A stretch of DNA of 64,000 nucleotides from Pseudoalteromonas xiamenensis (GCF_030994125.1 NZ_CP099917.1:558001-622000); one strand, 5' to 3'. Counted from the stretch's first letter, positions 10,390 through 19,871 are shown. Notes: generated from the letters alone by a model not told the origin. Translations and numbers: made by a program.

Positions 10390-11136
10390 TTATTTGCGCC
10401 AGATCACACTGACCATGCGTCCAGTTTGATTATCTCGGCGGTAAGAAAAGAAACGAGTTTTGTCCTGCACAGTGCATAAATCATCGCTGTATATGTTTTT
10501 TACGCCCAATGCCAGAAGTTGCATGCGTGCCAAAGTGAATATGTTTGCAAGCCATTTGTTTTCGTTATCTGGATGTCGGACGAACGCGCCCGCATAATTC
10601 GGACCGTCATTACAAAATGCCTCAACAACATCAACACCCACTTCAAACGCTTTCGGACCGATTGCAGGTCCGAACCATGCGCTCACATTCTCTGGCGAAG
10701 ACTTAAAACAATCTAGTGCTTGCTTGATAATCTTTTTGTGTAACGGACGCCAGCCTCCATGGAGTGCTGCAACTTCGGATCCATCTTCATTTGACAGTAA
10801 TATTGGAAGGCAATCTGCCGTCATTATCGCCAGCGGTGTATTAGGCAACCTTGTAAAGAGCCCATCTGCATCAAGCTGATTATTTGTGCATTCACTGACA
10901 TTTGATTCAGTAATATCCACCACTCGAGCGCCATGAACTTGGTTTAGCCAAATAGGCGATTTGGGTAAGTACGAATCGAGCATTCGGCGGTTCTGAGCTA
11001 CATGGTCGGCATTGTCACCCACATGATAAGCCACATTGAACTTGTCAAAAGGTGTTTGCGAAACCCCAAGCGTATGGCGGACAGTACAAAATCCGCCAAC
11101 AAAAGGAGCTAATGGCCATGTAGCTTCAAGAAACAT
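10390..11136 (-). CDS. pgeF: Peptidoglycan editing factor PgeF (YfiH, laccase-domain family)
   Basis: A 248-residue DUF152 protein. The metal-site motifs are visible: HQVHGA-like QVHGARVVDI, the ADCLPILL cysteine loop and ALHGGWRPL. AWFGPAIGPKAFEVG is also characteristic. In E. coli YfiH/PgeF removes wrongly incorporated L-Ser from UDP-MurNAc-linked precursors; older annotations call it a polyphenol oxidase. Its ATG overlaps the rluD stop codon by one base (TAATG), so translation is probably coupled. The rluD-pgeF-clpB gene order matches that of other gammaproteobacteria. Confidence 0.92.
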   Translation of the reverse strand: MFLEATWPLAPFVGGFCTVRHTLGVSQTPFDKFNVAYHVGDNADHVAQNRRMLDSYLPKSPIWLNQVHGARVVDITESNVSECTNNQLDADGLFTRLPNTPLAIMTADCLPILLSNEDGSEVAALHGGWRPLHKKIIKQALDCFKSSPENVSAWFGPAIGPKAFEVGVDVVEAFCNDGPNYAGAFVRHPDNENKWLANIFTLARMQLLALGVKNIYSDDLCTVQDKTRFFSYRRDNQTGRMVSVIWRK

Positions 11137-12113
11137 TAATATTCAATTTCCTGATTTGCCTGAGAATCTTCTCGCAGCGTTTCAGTCAATTTAACCATGT
11201 CATCAGGAATTGGGGCTTCCCAACGCATAATTTCGCCCGTGATCGGGTGTGCAATTTGTAATCGCACCGCGTGCAACGCCTGACGTTTGAAGTCTCGTAA
11301 CATTTGGAAAAGCTCTGGCGTCGCGTTTTTTGGAGGACGAGGACGACCTCCATAAAGTTGGTCACCGACTAGAGGGTGATTCAAATGCGCCATGTGTACA
11401 CGAATTTGGTGCGTACGGCCAGTTTCCAAACGTAAGCGTAGGCGAGTATGAGCACGGAATTTCTCAGCAACACGATAATGCGTTACTGCAGGCTTACCCA
11501 TGACTTGAACGGCCATGTGCGTACGCTTCGTCGAGTGACGTCCAATTGGCTGTTCAATCACACCACCCGCTGTCATTGTTCCATTACAAATGGCTTCGTA
11601 TTCACGCGTAAAGTTCTCACGCTTTTGAAGGTTTTTCACCAAATGTGTTTGCGCCTGAATTGTTTTCGCGACCACCATCAAACCCGTCGTGTCTTTATCG
11701 AGACGATGAACAATACCTGCACGTGGCACGCTGGCAATTTCTGGGCAATGATGTAATAACGCGTTTAGCACAGTACCACTTGGGTTACCCGCACCTGGAT
11801 GCACAACTAAATCAGCTGGTTTGTTGATCACAAGAATGTCATCATCTTCGTAGACAATGTTCAGTGTGATTTCTTGAGCTTCATATTCACGTGCGGCTTC
11901 AAGCTCAGTTTCAATAGAAACAAGCTCCCCACCAAGGAGTTTTTCACGAGGCACGTTTAAAATTTCGCCATTAATGGTTACTTTGTCGTCAAGAATCCAA
12001 GTTTTTATTCGCGAGCGCGAATAATCAGGGAACAATTGCGCCAAAATTTGGTCTAGACGTTTACCGCCTAACTCCAGTGGTACTTCAGCTTGAAGCGAGA
12101 TTTGCTCTGACAT
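11136..12113 (-). CDS. rluD: 23S rRNA pseudouridine(1911/1915/1917) synthase RluD
   Basis: A 325-residue enzyme (E. coli 326). An S4 RNA-binding domain occupies about residues 10-75 (GGKRLDQILAQLFPDYSRSR). The RluA-type catalytic domain follows, with the catalytic Asp in GIVHRLDKDTTGLMVVAK and the RTHQIRVHMAHLNHPLVGD motif. It modifies helix 69 of 23S rRNA and supports 50S maturation. I place the start at the ATG at 12113 (MSEQISLQAEV), which aligns with E. coli RluD; a TTG six codons upstream is also in frame. It is divergent from bamD, as in E. coli. Confidence 0.96.
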   Translation of the reverse strand: MSEQISLQAEVPLELGGKRLDQILAQLFPDYSRSRIKTWILDDKVTINGEILNVPREKLLGGELVSIETELEAAREYEAQEITLNIVYEDDDILVINKPADLVVHPGAGNPSGTVLNALLHHCPEIASVPRAGIVHRLDKDTTGLMVVAKTIQAQTHLVKNLQKRENFTREYEAICNGTMTAGGVIEQPIGRHSTKRTHMAVQVMGKPAVTHYRVAEKFRAHTRLRLRLETGRTHQIRVHMAHLNHPLVGDQLYGGRPRPPKNATPELFQMLRDFKRQALHAVRLQIAHPITGEIMRWEAPIPDDMVKLTETLREDSQANQEIEY

Positions 12114-12240
12114 TCTGTTAACTTTACCCAATTTACCAGTGCAAGCTTAGCTCGACTGGGTTAGAATCGCTAATAAACGCATAGTTTACTCGGTTTTACC
12201 GACTTGGCCTAGCCGAAGACAGACGAAGGTAACAAATAAA

Positions 12241-13002
12241 ATGATAAAAACATTAGGGAAGCGCGCATTTAGTATATTTATTGGCGCATCAGTTTTAGGT
12301 TTAGCCGCTTGTTCATCTGCTCCAGACAAAGAAGATATTGAACGTGTACCGAATAAATCCGCTCAAGCACTGTATGAAGATGCGAAGCAAACGCTAGATT
12401 CAGGCTTGTATGCTCGCGCAATCGAACTCTTATCCGCGCTCGACTCGCGCTATCCATTTGGCCCATATTCTCGCCAGGTACAGATGGACTTAATCTACGC
12501 CAACTACCAGGCAGGCAACACAGAACAAGCGCTTGCGACAATCGATCGCTTTATCCGTTTGAATCCAAATCACAAAGATCTTGATTACATGTATTACATG
12601 CGTGGCCTTGTTAACATTAAAGCGGACAAAAACGCATTCCAAGAATATTTTGGTGTTGACCGCGCAGACCGAGATGCAAACCGAACCCGCGTTGCATTCC
12701 AAGATCTGTCTACACTCGTAACTCGTTTTCCAAATAGCCATTACACGCCAGAAGCGAAAAAACGTTTAGTCTGGTTGTTAAACAAAATGGCACGATACGA
12801 ATTAAAAGTCGCAGAGTACTACTATGAGCGTGAAGCTTATCTAGCCTCAGCAAACCGTGGCAAGTATGTTGTGGACCATTACTCACAAAGCAGCTATTTA
12901 CCACAAGCGCTTGAGATGATGGAAAAGAGTTACAAAAAATTAGGATTGACTGACCTTGCTGAGCACGCCAAAGAAGTCAAGCAGCTGAACGAGCGAAAAT
13001 AA
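12241..13002 (+). CDS. bamD: Outer membrane assembly lipoprotein BamD
   Basis: A 253-residue lipoprotein with a signal peptide ending in the lipobox LAAC (Cys24). The mature part consists of TPR repeats starting NKSAQALYEDAKQTLDSGLYARA, with the diagnostic DSRYPFGPYSRQVQMDLIYA segment. BamD is the essential periplasmic partner of BamA in the beta-barrel assembly machine, anchored in the outer membrane. Divergence from rluD and monocistronic organisation with a terminator immediately after are conserved among gammaproteobacteria. Confidence 0.97.
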   Translation: MIKTLGKRAFSIFIGASVLGLAACSSAPDKEDIERVPNKSAQALYEDAKQTLDSGLYARAIELLSALDSRYPFGPYSRQVQMDLIYANYQAGNTEQALATIDRFIRLNPNHKDLDYMYYMRGLVNIKADKNAFQEYFGVDRADRDANRTRVAFQDLSTLVTRFPNSHYTPEAKKRLVWLLNKMARYELKVAEYYYEREAYLASANRGKYVVDHYSQSSYLPQALEMMEKSYKKLGLTDLAEHAKEVKQLNERK

Positions 13003-13004
13003 CG

Positions 13005-13034
13005 AAAAAAGCCGAGGTTCTCCTCGGCTTTTTT
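13005..13034. terminator. Bidirectional terminator between bamD and the VOC gene
   Basis: A6-GCCGAGG (13005-13017), loop TTCT, CCTCGGC-T6 (13022-13034). It is symmetric and serves two convergent genes. Confidence 0.93.
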
Positions 13035-13055
13035 ACATCCACAATAATGTGTCTT

Positions 13056-13442
13056 TTAAAGTGGAGGCAAAGTCACTCGCCAAGGCGGATTAATGCGATT
13101 TTCACCTGCATAAAACAAGATAATCTTGTTACCTGACGGGTCAAAAAGAAACGTTTCTCGCCATAGATAGCGCTTATCTTCTGGCGGCACTTCGATTGGT
13201 AACCCCTTCTCCTTCAATTCTTCTACCCAATCATCTAACTGCTCATGTTCAAAGTAAATGGTAATTCCGCTATTACTTTCCTTCTGCTCTCGAAGTGCCA
13301 AGGACAGCGTTGAGTTTCCTTGCGGACAAACGAATCGAGCATAGTGAGGTGTATCAACAATCTGTGTTAAACCGAGCTTACGATAAAATAGTGTGGCCGT
13401 GTTCATGTCATACACAGGCAAAGTGACTTGGTTGAGATTCAT
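13056..13442 (-). CDS. VOC (glyoxalase/bleomycin resistance) family protein
   Basis: A 128-residue protein with the VOC beta-alpha-beta-beta-beta pattern: LNQVTLPVYDMNTATLFYRK at the start and LFDPSGNKIILFYAGENRIN near the end. The family includes glyoxalase I, dioxygenases and small-molecule binding proteins. Candidate metal ligands are not clear enough to assign a reaction. It is a single gene, convergent with bamD. Confidence 0.75.
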   Translation of the reverse strand: MNLNQVTLPVYDMNTATLFYRKLGLTQIVDTPHYARFVCPQGNSTLSLALREQKESNSGITIYFEHEQLDDWVEELKEKGLPIEVPPEDKRYLWRETFLFDPSGNKIILFYAGENRINPPWRVTLPPL

Positions 13443-13530
13443 CTTAATTAATCCAAGTAAATTTAACTTGATTAGGATGCTAACAACGAATCAGGGAGAT
13501 AAAAAGGAAGAATTGGTAACAAAAAGAAAA

Positions 13531-13620
13531 TGGCGGAGAGAGAGGGATTCGAACCCTCGGTAGGGGTTAGCCTACACACGAGTTCCAGTCGTGCGCCTTC
13601 AACCGCTCAGCCATCTCTCC
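13531..13620 (-). tRNA. tRNA-Ser(GGA)
   Basis: A 90-base class II tRNA read on the minus strand: acceptor GGAGAGA pairs with TCTCTCC, discriminator G, encoded CCA (13531-13533), long variable arm GTGTAGGCTAACCCCTACC and T loop GGTTCGAATCC. The anticodon is GGA in CTGGAAC, reading UCC/UCU serine codons. Confidence 0.96.
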
Positions 13621-13723
13621 GCGTCGCATAAATGCGGGGCTAATACTATGAAAAGCCACGCACTTTAGCAAGTTGTTTTTCAACTTCTCTGATCAACTGA
13701 CCAGTTTCTATACGATATCTAAA

Positions 13724-14764
13724 TTATCGGACTAAACTTGCTGAAAAATCTAACATACGATTAAGCGAACGTAGTGCGCCTTCTCGCAAATTCATATCAA
13801 CAAATACTTCACGACCTTCAGCGCTAATCAAAGCTTCTTCAATCGCTTTGAGACCATTCATGGCCATCCAAGGACAATGTGCACAACTTTTACATGTTGC
13901 CCCTTCGCCAGCAGTCGGCGCTTCAAAGAACTCTTTCTCAGGGCAGAGCTGCTGCATCTTGTAAAAAATGCCGCGATCTGTTGCTACGATGAACTTTTGG
14001 TTTGGTAGTGTTTGTGCTGCTTTGATTAGCTGACTAGTCGAGCCAACCGCATCAGCAAGATCAACAATTTCTGCTGGCGATTCAGGGTGAACAAGGACCG
14101 CAGCATCAGGATGCAACGCCTTCATGTCTTTAAGTGCTTTGGTTTTGAACTCATCATGGACAATGCACGCGCCATTCCACATGATCATATCCGCACCCGT
14201 TTTTTTCTGGATGTAAGAGCCAAGATGCTTGTCCGGACCCCAGATAATTTTCTCACCTTCAGAATCTAAGTGCTCGACGATTTCGAGGGCACAAGATGAC
14301 GTAACAATCCAGTCAGCACGCGCTTTTACGGCTGCTGAGGTATTAGCATATACAACCACTTTCCGGTCTGGGTGTTGATCACAAAATGCTGAAAACTCAT
14401 CGATAGGACAGCCAACATCGAGAGAACACGTTGCTTGCAACGTCGGCATGACTATCGTCTTTTCAGGTGTTAGGATCTTTGCTGTTTCGCCCATGAAACG
14501 CACGCCTGCTACGATGATCATATCGGCATCGTGTTTAGCACCAAAACGCGCCATCTCAAGAGAATCCGCTACACATCCACCGGTTTCTTCAGCCAATGCT
14601 TGAATTTCTGGATCCGTGTAATAATGGGCAACTAAAACCGCGTTTTTTTCTTTTAGAAGCGTCTTTATACGACTTTTGTATTCAGCCTTTTGCTCTGAAG
14701 TTAACGGCGCTGGCTTAGGAGGGAAGATATAGTCTTCCGGCATGATTTGTTCAGCTAGACTCAT
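13724..14764 (-). CDS. nadA: Quinolinate synthase NadA
   Basis: A 346-residue enzyme (E. coli 347). It condenses iminoaspartate from NadB with dihydroxyacetone phosphate to give quinolinate in de novo NAD synthesis, using a [4Fe-4S] cluster. Key segments are [32 protein letters not shown], the cysteine loops [10 protein letters not shown] and [10 protein letters not shown], and [17 protein letters not shown] near the C-terminus. The start is assigned to the ATG at 14764 (MSLAEQ); a GTG four codons upstream is possible. It follows the tRNA-Lys array by 116 bp with no clear terminator between them. The same cpoB, lysine tRNA, nadA order occurs in E. coli. Confidence 0.96.
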   Translation of the reverse strand: MSLAEQIMPEDYIFPPKPAPLTSEQKAEYKSRIKTLLKEKNAVLVAHYYTDPEIQALAEETGGCVADSLEMARFGAKHDADMIIVAGVRFMGETAKILTPEKTIVMPTLQATCSLDVGCPIDEFSAFCDQHPDRKVVVYANTSAAVKARADWIVTSSCALEIVEHLDSEGEKIIWGPDKHLGSYIQKKTGADMIMWNGACIVHDEFKTKALKDMKALHPDAAVLVHPESPAEIVDLADAVGSTSQLIKAAQTLPNQKFIVATDRGIFYKMQQLCPEKEFFEAPTAGEGATCKSCAHCPWMAMNGLKAIEEALISAEGREVFVDMNLREGALRSLNRMLDFSASLVR

Positions 14765-14880
14765 AAAATTGACCACAGTGTCTACATTGCTCGATTAGGC
14801 GCGAATTATACGCAAAGTGAAGGAACAATCCTAGAGGGTGACAATTTTAAGAAGGAATAATTAAGAAGAAATGAAGCTAA

Positions 14881-14956
14881 TGGTGGGTCATGATGGACTT
14901 GAACCATCGACCAATGGATTAAAAGTCCACTGCTCTACCAACTGAGCTAATGACCC
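14881..14956 (-). tRNA. tRNA-Lys(UUU), copy 7 of the array in transcription order
   Basis: A 76-base cloverleaf read on the minus strand: GGGTCAT acceptor, D loop AGCTCAGTTGGTAGAGC, anticodon UUU in CTTTTAA, T arm GGTTCAAGTCC, encoded CCA. It is identical to the six other copies and closest to nadA. Confidence 0.97.
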
Positions 14957-15012
14957 GCTCTAGTGCTAACTCCGAAAGGAGAATGCAATAATGAAAGGAT
15001 AAAACGCATGAA

Positions 15013-15088
15013 TGGTGGGTCATGATGGACTTGAACCATCGACCAATGGATTAAAAGTCCACTGCTCTACCAACTGAGCTAATGACCC
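15013..15088 (-). tRNA. tRNA-Lys(UUU), copy 6
   Basis: Sequence identical to the copy at 14881-14956, with anticodon UUU and encoded CCA. The 56-base spacer to that copy is unrelated to the other spacers except for a short CGCTC boundary after the mature end. Confidence 0.97.
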
Positions 15089-15113
15089 GCTCATGAAATC
15101 GACAGGCTCTATG

Positions 15114-15189
15114 TGGTGGGTCATGATGGACTTGAACCATCGACCAATGGATTAAAAGTCCACTGCTCTACCAACTGAGCTAATGACCC
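15114..15189 (-). tRNA. tRNA-Lys(UUU), copy 5
   Basis: An identical 76-base tRNA-Lys with anticodon UUU and encoded CCA. The spacer to the next copy is 25 bases. Confidence 0.97.
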
Positions 15190-15218
15190 GCTCATAGAAA
15201 TCGATCAGGTACTTTATG

Positions 15219-15294
15219 TGGTGGGTCATGATGGACTTGAACCATCGACCAATGGATTAAAAGTCCACTGCTCTACCAACTGAGCTAATGACCC
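15219..15294 (-). tRNA. tRNA-Lys(UUU), copy 4
   Basis: An identical 76-base tRNA-Lys with anticodon UUU and encoded CCA. It is separated from its neighbours by 28-29 base spacers. Confidence 0.97.
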
Positions 15295-15322
15295 GCTCAT
15301 AAAGTCGAATGTTAACTAGTCG

Positions 15323-15398
15323 TGGTGGGTCATGATGGACTTGAACCATCGACCAATGGATTAAAAGTCCACTGCTCTACCAACTGAGCTAATGACCC
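15323..15398 (-). tRNA. tRNA-Lys(UUU), copy 3
   Basis: An identical 76-base tRNA-Lys with anticodon UUU and encoded CCA. Confidence 0.97.
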
Positions 15399-15424
15399 GC
15401 TCGGGATTTCGATTTTACTTTAAG

Positions 15425-15500
15425 TGGTGGGTCATGATGGACTTGAACCATCGACCAATGGATTAAAAGTCCACTGCTCTACCAACTGAGCTAATGACCC
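15425..15500 (-). tRNA. tRNA-Lys(UUU), copy 2
   Basis: An identical 76-base tRNA-Lys with anticodon UUU and encoded CCA. Confidence 0.97.
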
Positions 15501-15533
15501 GCTCAAAGAAATCGATATAGTTAACAAACTAAG

Positions 15534-15609
15534 TGGTGGGTCATGATGGACTTGAACCATCGACCAATGGATTAAAAGTCCACTGCTCTACCAACTGAGC
15601 TAATGACCC
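15534..15609 (-). tRNA. tRNA-Lys(UUU), copy 1 (promoter-proximal)
   Basis: An identical 76-base tRNA-Lys with anticodon UUU and encoded CCA. It is the first copy transcribed, about 42 bases downstream of the predicted start site of the array. Confidence 0.97.
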
Positions 15610-15657
15610 ACTCGACGCAGCTGTTTTGATTGCTTCAATCGCCTGCTGCGGGCGCTT

Positions 15658-15685
15658 ATAATACTTATTTAAAAAAGGAGTGCAA
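15658..15685 (-). promoter_or_regulatory. Predicted sigma-70 promoter of the tRNA-Lys array
   Basis: On the minus strand TTGCAC (15680-15685), a 16-base spacer and TATTAT (15658-15663), followed by the GC-rich discriminator AAGCGCCC. GC-rich discriminators are typical of stringently controlled stable-RNA promoters. Confidence 0.65.
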
Positions 15686-15719
15686 CTGAAAACCGCATTT
15701 TTTTTCAATTTTTACTGCT

Positions 15720-15775
15720 AGATGCCTAATTTTAAACCAAATTGTTACTAATATGGTCAATTAGTTTAGGCATCT
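15720..15775. repeat. 10-bp inverted repeat between cpoB and the tRNA-Lys promoter
   Basis: Arms AGATGCCTAA (15720-15729) and TTAGGCATCT (15766-15775) enclose 36 AT-rich bases. There is no U tract on the minus strand after it, so it is not a classical terminator, though it lies just past the cpoB stop. Confidence 0.5.
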
Positions 15776-15793
15776 CAACTTTTCTGCTAGAAA

Positions 15794-16546
15794 CTATAGC
15801 TTCGATAAACGCTCAGTTGCTAATTTTGCAGCAGTTGTACTTGGGTATTGTTGAACTAATTTATTCAAAATTTGTTTCGCGACGTCCTTTTTTCCCTGTT
15901 TTTCATAAAGAGCGCCAAGTTTCAACATCGCATCAGGGCGTTTATTTGAGTCTTGATGGTTTTCAACAACGATATTGAAGTGGTTTATTGCATTTACATC
16001 ATCATTTTTTATCGACAGTAACTGCCCAAGCCAATAATGTGCATTCGATTCATAAACCGAATTTGGAAAGTTTTTCAAAAATGCTTCAAATTCCGGAATT
16101 GCAGCTTCGTAACGTTTGTCTTTCATAATAAGCGCAACGGCTCGGTCGTACGCTTCATTTTCCGATAAATTCGCACTCATTGCTGGCGCTTCAGCCGCGA
16201 TAGTTGGTACAACTGCTTGAGGCTCAGGTTGATTCGTTACGCGAGCAACTCGATTTTCAATTTCTTGATACAACTCACGCTGACGCTGAAGTACTTTTTC
16301 AAGTTTATAACTCGTCTCTTCTGTAACACCGCGAATTTGACTCACTTCATCTTGCAATACTTCAAGTTGCTGCTGCATATCTGCTTGCATGATATTTCGT
16401 GATTGCATGAGTTTTTCAAGGGTAGACAATCTCCCCTCTATACTATTAGGTGAACTTGCAGCCTCAGAAACAGGAGCGGGAGCAGCCCAGACTTGGGCGC
16501 TCCCGCTCACTAAAAGTATGGCTGCCAAAACGTATTTCGGCTTCAT
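15794..16546 (-). CDS. cpoB: Cell division coordinator CpoB (YbgF), Tol-Pal system
   Basis: A 250-residue periplasmic protein. The signal peptide ends near VWAAPAP. Residues about 35-90 form a trimerising coiled coil (IEGRLSTLEKLMQSRNIMQ and following). Residues 130-250 contain TPR repeats (AYDRAVALIMKDKRYEAAIP; NAHYWLGQLL; RPDAMLKLGALYEKQGKKD). CpoB links TolA with PBP1b/LpoB to couple outer membrane constriction with septal peptidoglycan synthesis. It is the last gene of the tol-pal cluster, 20 bp after pal. Confidence 0.93.
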   Translation of the reverse strand: MKPKYVLAAILLVSGSAQVWAAPAPVSEAASSPNSIEGRLSTLEKLMQSRNIMQADMQQQLEVLQDEVSQIRGVTEETSYKLEKVLQRQRELYQEIENRVARVTNQPEPQAVVPTIAAEAPAMSANLSENEAYDRAVALIMKDKRYEAAIPEFEAFLKNFPNSVYESNAHYWLGQLLSIKNDDVNAINHFNIVVENHQDSNKRPDAMLKLGALYEKQGKKDVAKQILNKLVQQYPSTTAAKLATERLSKL

Positions 16547-16565
16547 AACTTCTCTTATCTATTTA

Positions 16566-17102
16566 TTAGTACACTAAAACAGCGCGACGGTTTTTAGCAA
16601 ACGCTTCTTCCGTACGTGATTTAATCATTGGTTTTTCTTCACCGTAGCTAACTACTGAAATTTGGCTATCTGAAACACCAAGGCTTTGTAGGTATTTTGC
16701 TACAGATTTAGCACGGCTTTCACCAAGCGCGATGTTGTACTCAGGTGTACCGCGCTCATCTGCGTGGCCTTCGATAAGAACTTTAACTGACGGGTTCTTA
16801 ACCAAGAAATCAGCGTGTGCTTGCAGTAACTCAGTGAATTGGCTTTGAATCGTTGATTTATCAAAGTCGAAGTAAATAATTTGCTCTTGACGAAGTGCTT
16901 CGTATTTTTCGCGTAGCTTTTCTTCTGCCGTTTTTTCACGGTTAATTGTGCTCACTTCTACGCCATCACCTGAAGTCTGGCTAGTGGCTTGATTGCTCTG
17001 GTTAGCAGCTGAATCATCTACGCTTGAAGAAGAACTACAAGCAGCTAATGTCATGACAGGTACAGCGATCAAAAGACCTTTTAAAAGTTTGTTAAGTTGC
17101 AT
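16566..17102 (-). CDS. pal: Peptidoglycan-associated lipoprotein Pal
   Basis: A 178-residue lipoprotein with lipobox LAAC (Cys22), a Ser/Gln-rich linker and a C-terminal OmpA-like domain (about 70-175). Landmarks are IIYFDFDKSTIQ, VLIEGHADERGTPEYNIALG and VVSYGEEKPM. It anchors the outer membrane to peptidoglycan through meso-diaminopimelate and binds TolB. It follows tolB by 40 bp. Confidence 0.97.
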   Translation of the reverse strand: MQLNKLLKGLLIAVPVMTLAACSSSSSVDDSAANQSNQATSQTSGDGVEVSTINREKTAEEKLREKYEALRQEQIIYFDFDKSTIQSQFTELLQAHADFLVKNPSVKVLIEGHADERGTPEYNIALGESRAKSVAKYLQSLGVSDSQISVVSYGEEKPMIKSRTEEAFAKNRRAVLVY

Positions 17103-17142
17103 CGAGTATATTCCTATTTCTTATAAATCTAACCAGCAAAGT

Positions 17143-18501
17143 TTAATCTAAAAATGGTGACCAAGCAGGCGCTTTAACTTGACCATCCAGAACCGGCAAA
17201 CGGGCCTTGAAACGACCATCCATAGAGACCAGCGCTAAAACCTGTTTGTTTTCGTGCAAAGTACTGTAGATGATCATTGAACCGTTGGGGGCAATACTTG
17301 GAGACTCATCCAGTCGAGTACGAGTCAATACTTGGAAAATACCGTTTTCAAGGCCTTTTTTAGCGATGTGGTACTTACCTAAAGTTCGGTTTACCATAAC
17401 CAACTGTTTACCATCCGGTGTCACTGAACCCGCTAAATTCATATCACCATCAAAGGTCAGACGCTTTGACCTACCAGTTTGTAAATTTAACTGATAAATC
17501 TGGGCATTACCACCCCTTTCCGACGTAAACACAACATCTTTACCATTTGGATGCCATGTTGGTTCTGTATCAATACTTCTGTGTCGTGTTAAACGACGTT
17601 CTTGCTTAGTTGCAAGGTCAAGCAAGTAAATTTCGGTTGCACCATCACCATCTTTTGATAATACAAGTAATAGCTGTTTACCATCAGGTGAGAACTGTGG
17701 TGCGCCATTAATACCAGGATACGAGGCGATCAGTTGGCGTTTTCCAGTGTAGAGATCTTGGATATAAATTTGGCTTTGACGATTCTCAAATGTTACGTAT
17801 GCCAACTTTTGTCCATCAGGTGACCAAGCAGGTGACATCAATGGTTCCTTTGAACGCAGCAAGACTTGCTCGTTATAACCATCATAATCAGCTACAACCA
17901 ATTGATATGGTTTGTCGTCTTGATCACGCACAATGACATAGGCGATTTTAGTTAAGAATGCCCCTCGCTCGCCGGTCAGCGCTTTATAAACCACATCACT
18001 TATACGATGTGAATAACGTCTAAAACCGTTTGCTTCAATAATACTTTGGCGTGCCTCTTGTATATGATCTTGGCTTTTCATTAACTTGCCATTTGACATC
18101 ATACGAGTTGCACCACCTGTAATTTGTCCACGAATGACGTCTATCAATTCGTACTTCACAAGATAACGACCACCTGGCTGCGGTGATACTGAACCCACCA
18201 CAATGGCTTCCACACCTTTACTAACCCAAGCATCAAAATTAATAGGATCGTCAGCACTTGGCTGTTCAGGCATTTCCGCAACGGCAATCGGTTTGAATTT
18301 ACCACTGCGCATTAAATCGGCGGCGATCACATCGGCAGGTTGCATCGGAAGTACACCATTGCCTTGATATTGAAAAGGTACGACTGCAATAGGTCTTGCA
18401 CCATCGACCCCTTCGGTAATCACAATTTCAAGCGCAGCATTCGCATTCCATTGAACTAGCGCAACAAACGCGAGTAAAAAGACTTTAATTCTTTTAAACA
18501 T
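17143..18501 (-). CDS. tolB: Tol-Pal system beta-propeller protein TolB
   Basis: A 452-residue periplasmic protein. A signal peptide ([21 protein letters not shown]) is followed by an N-terminal alpha/beta domain ([18 protein letters not shown]) and a six-bladed beta-propeller of repeated units such as [28 protein letters not shown] and [14 protein letters not shown]. TolB shuttles between TolA and Pal. I take the ATG at 18501, which has AGGGTG 5 bases upstream, over the GTG two codons earlier. It lies 11 bp after tolA. Confidence 0.97.
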   Translation of the reverse strand: MFKRIKVFLLAFVALVQWNANAALEIVITEGVDGARPIAVVPFQYQGNGVLPMQPADVIAADLMRSGKFKPIAVAEMPEQPSADDPINFDAWVSKGVEAIVVGSVSPQPGGRYLVKYELIDVIRGQITGGATRMMSNGKLMKSQDHIQEARQSIIEANGFRRYSHRISDVVYKALTGERGAFLTKIAYVIVRDQDDKPYQLVVADYDGYNEQVLLRSKEPLMSPAWSPDGQKLAYVTFENRQSQIYIQDLYTGKRQLIASYPGINGAPQFSPDGKQLLLVLSKDGDGATEIYLLDLATKQERRLTRHRSIDTEPTWHPNGKDVVFTSERGGNAQIYQLNLQTGRSKRLTFDGDMNLAGSVTPDGKQLVMVNRTLGKYHIAKKGLENGIFQVLTRTRLDESPSIAPNGSMIIYSTLHENKQVLALVSMDGRFKARLPVLDGQVKAPAWSPFLD

Positions 18502-18512
18502 ACACACCCTAT

Positions 18513-19439
18513 CTAAAAACTTGGTCTGATCGTTAAGTTAATATTCTTCAATTGCTCGTACACGTCTCTGTCAGATGAAACAGGCAACGTTTCTGCGATG
18601 CGAATTGCCCGAAGCGCCGCATCACATACCAATGTCTCCCCACCTAACGGCTGTGCTTGAGTGACTAACCCGTTAAATGCAAGACGGAGGTTTAGTCGAC
18701 ATTCTTTACCTTTCATATTTTCATCAATTAACAGGTTTTGTTGTATACGTTGCATGATTAACGCTTTGTATTTATCTACTTCAGATAACACTTGTTGCTG
18801 ACGAACCTTAGCTCTAGAAGCGGCTTCTCTTGCAAGTTGTTCTTGCAACATTTGTTCTTCTAATGCTTGTTGACGACGACGTTCTGCTTCCTCTGCCTTA
18901 CGCTTTTCTTCGGCCGCTTTTTGTTTGCGTAATTCTTCCGCCTTTTTCAAGGCATCTTCTTCACGTTTACGTTTATCCGCCGCGACCTTCGCTGCTTTTT
19001 CCGCCTCGTCTTTTTCTTTTTGTGCCTTTAGCGCCTCTTCACGGCGTTTTTTCTCAATTGCCTTTGCTTTTTTGGCTTCAGCTTCTGCTTTTTTACGCTC
19101 CGCTTCTTTTTCTTTGCGCTCTTGTTCTAGCTTTTTAATGGTACGAGCTTCGGATTCTCGAGTGTCCCGTGCCTCTTTAGCTCTACGCTCGAGTTCACGT
19201 ATGCGCGCTTCTTCTTGTCGTTTCTTCCGCTGCTCTTCGGCTTTTAACTCTGCAATTTTCTTTTCTACTGCTTGTTGGTCCACCGAAACGGCTTCTACTA
19301 CTTTTTCTTCTTCAGGCAAATTAGGATTCAACACTACTTCCATGACAGTAGGTGTAGGTGCATGAAAATCAGCCGTGACAAAGAGCAATGCTGCGAGCGC
19401 ACCGTGCAAACCAACGGATTTTAAAACACTGCTTTGCAC
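18513..19439 (-). CDS. tolA: Tol-Pal energy-transducing protein TolA
   Basis: A 308-residue protein with the three-part TolA architecture. There is one N-terminal membrane anchor ([18 protein letters not shown]). A long Lys/Glu/Ala/Arg-rich helix (about 50-215) is dominated by [24 protein letters not shown] repeats. A C-terminal domain (about 215-308) holds Cys pairs in [13 protein letters not shown] and [11 protein letters not shown]. It spans the periplasm to connect TolQR force generation with TolB/Pal. Helix composition explains the long antisense open frame on the other strand. It directly follows the tolR stop. Confidence 0.95.
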   Translation of the reverse strand: MQSSVLKSVGLHGALAALLFVTADFHAPTPTVMEVVLNPNLPEEEKVVEAVSVDQQAVEKKIAELKAEEQRKKRQEEARIRELERRAKEARDTRESEARTIKKLEQERKEKEAERKKAEAEAKKAKAIEKKRREEALKAQKEKDEAEKAAKVAADKRKREEDALKKAEELRKQKAAEEKRKAEEAERRRQQALEEQMLQEQLAREAASRAKVRQQQVLSEVDKYKALIMQRIQQNLLIDENMKGKECRLNLRLAFNGLVTQAQPLGGETLVCDAALRAIRIAETLPVSSDRDVYEQLKNINLTIRPSF

Positions 19440-19871
19440 CTACGACTCCTCGTCAAACGACTTTGTCATTAGACCCACAGAAGGAACACCTGCATTTTTC
19501 AAAAAGTCCATCAATAACAAAACTTCTTGATATGAAACCTTCCCATCGCCTTTTATCATGACCGGTGTATCTGGGTTTTGTTGCAATTTCAATTTAATGA
19601 TGGCAGCAACTTCAACAGCATCCATTGGTTTTTCCGGGTCGGTTCCGACACTGACGTAGTAGCGTCCTTGAGCATCAATCGAAGCAATGATCGGCGGTGA
19701 ATCTTTGGTGTCGACCAAGTCAGACTCTTCCATTTTTGGTAAGTCAACTTTCACACCGTGAGTGATAAGTGGCGCAGTTGCCATAAAGATAATAAGCAAT
19801 ACCAACATAACATCGATGTAAGGTACGACATTTATCTCCGCAACTTGTTTTCTTCTTTTACGCAGGTACAT
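19440..19871 (-). CDS. tolR: Tol-Pal system protein TolR
   Basis: A 143-residue ExbD/TolR protein, starting [20 protein letters not shown]. It has a single membrane helix ([15 protein letters not shown]) carrying the conserved Asp of [12 protein letters not shown], then a periplasmic domain. With TolQ it forms the proton-driven motor. The ATG at 19871 lies inside the end of tolQ (14-bp overlap). The frame stays open another 28 codons upstream, but that extension has no TolR character. Confidence 0.95.
   Translation of the reverse strand: MYLRKRRKQVAEINVVPYIDVMLVLLIIFMATAPLITHGVKVDLPKMEESDLVDTKDSPPIIASIDAQGRYYVSVGTDPEKPMDAVEVAAIIKLKLQQNPDTPVMIKGDGKVSYQEVLLLMDFLKNAGVPSVGLMTKSFDEES

Noticed and set aside
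14881..15609. Regular repeats with short unique spacers, superficially like a CRISPR array
   Set aside because: The 76-base repeats fold as tRNA-Lys with anticodon UUU and encoded CCA; there are no cas genes.
18925..19365. 146-codon Ser/Phe/Ala-rich frame on the plus strand
   Set aside because: Antisense shadow of the Lys/Glu/Ala-rich tolA helix; composition follows directly from tolA codons.
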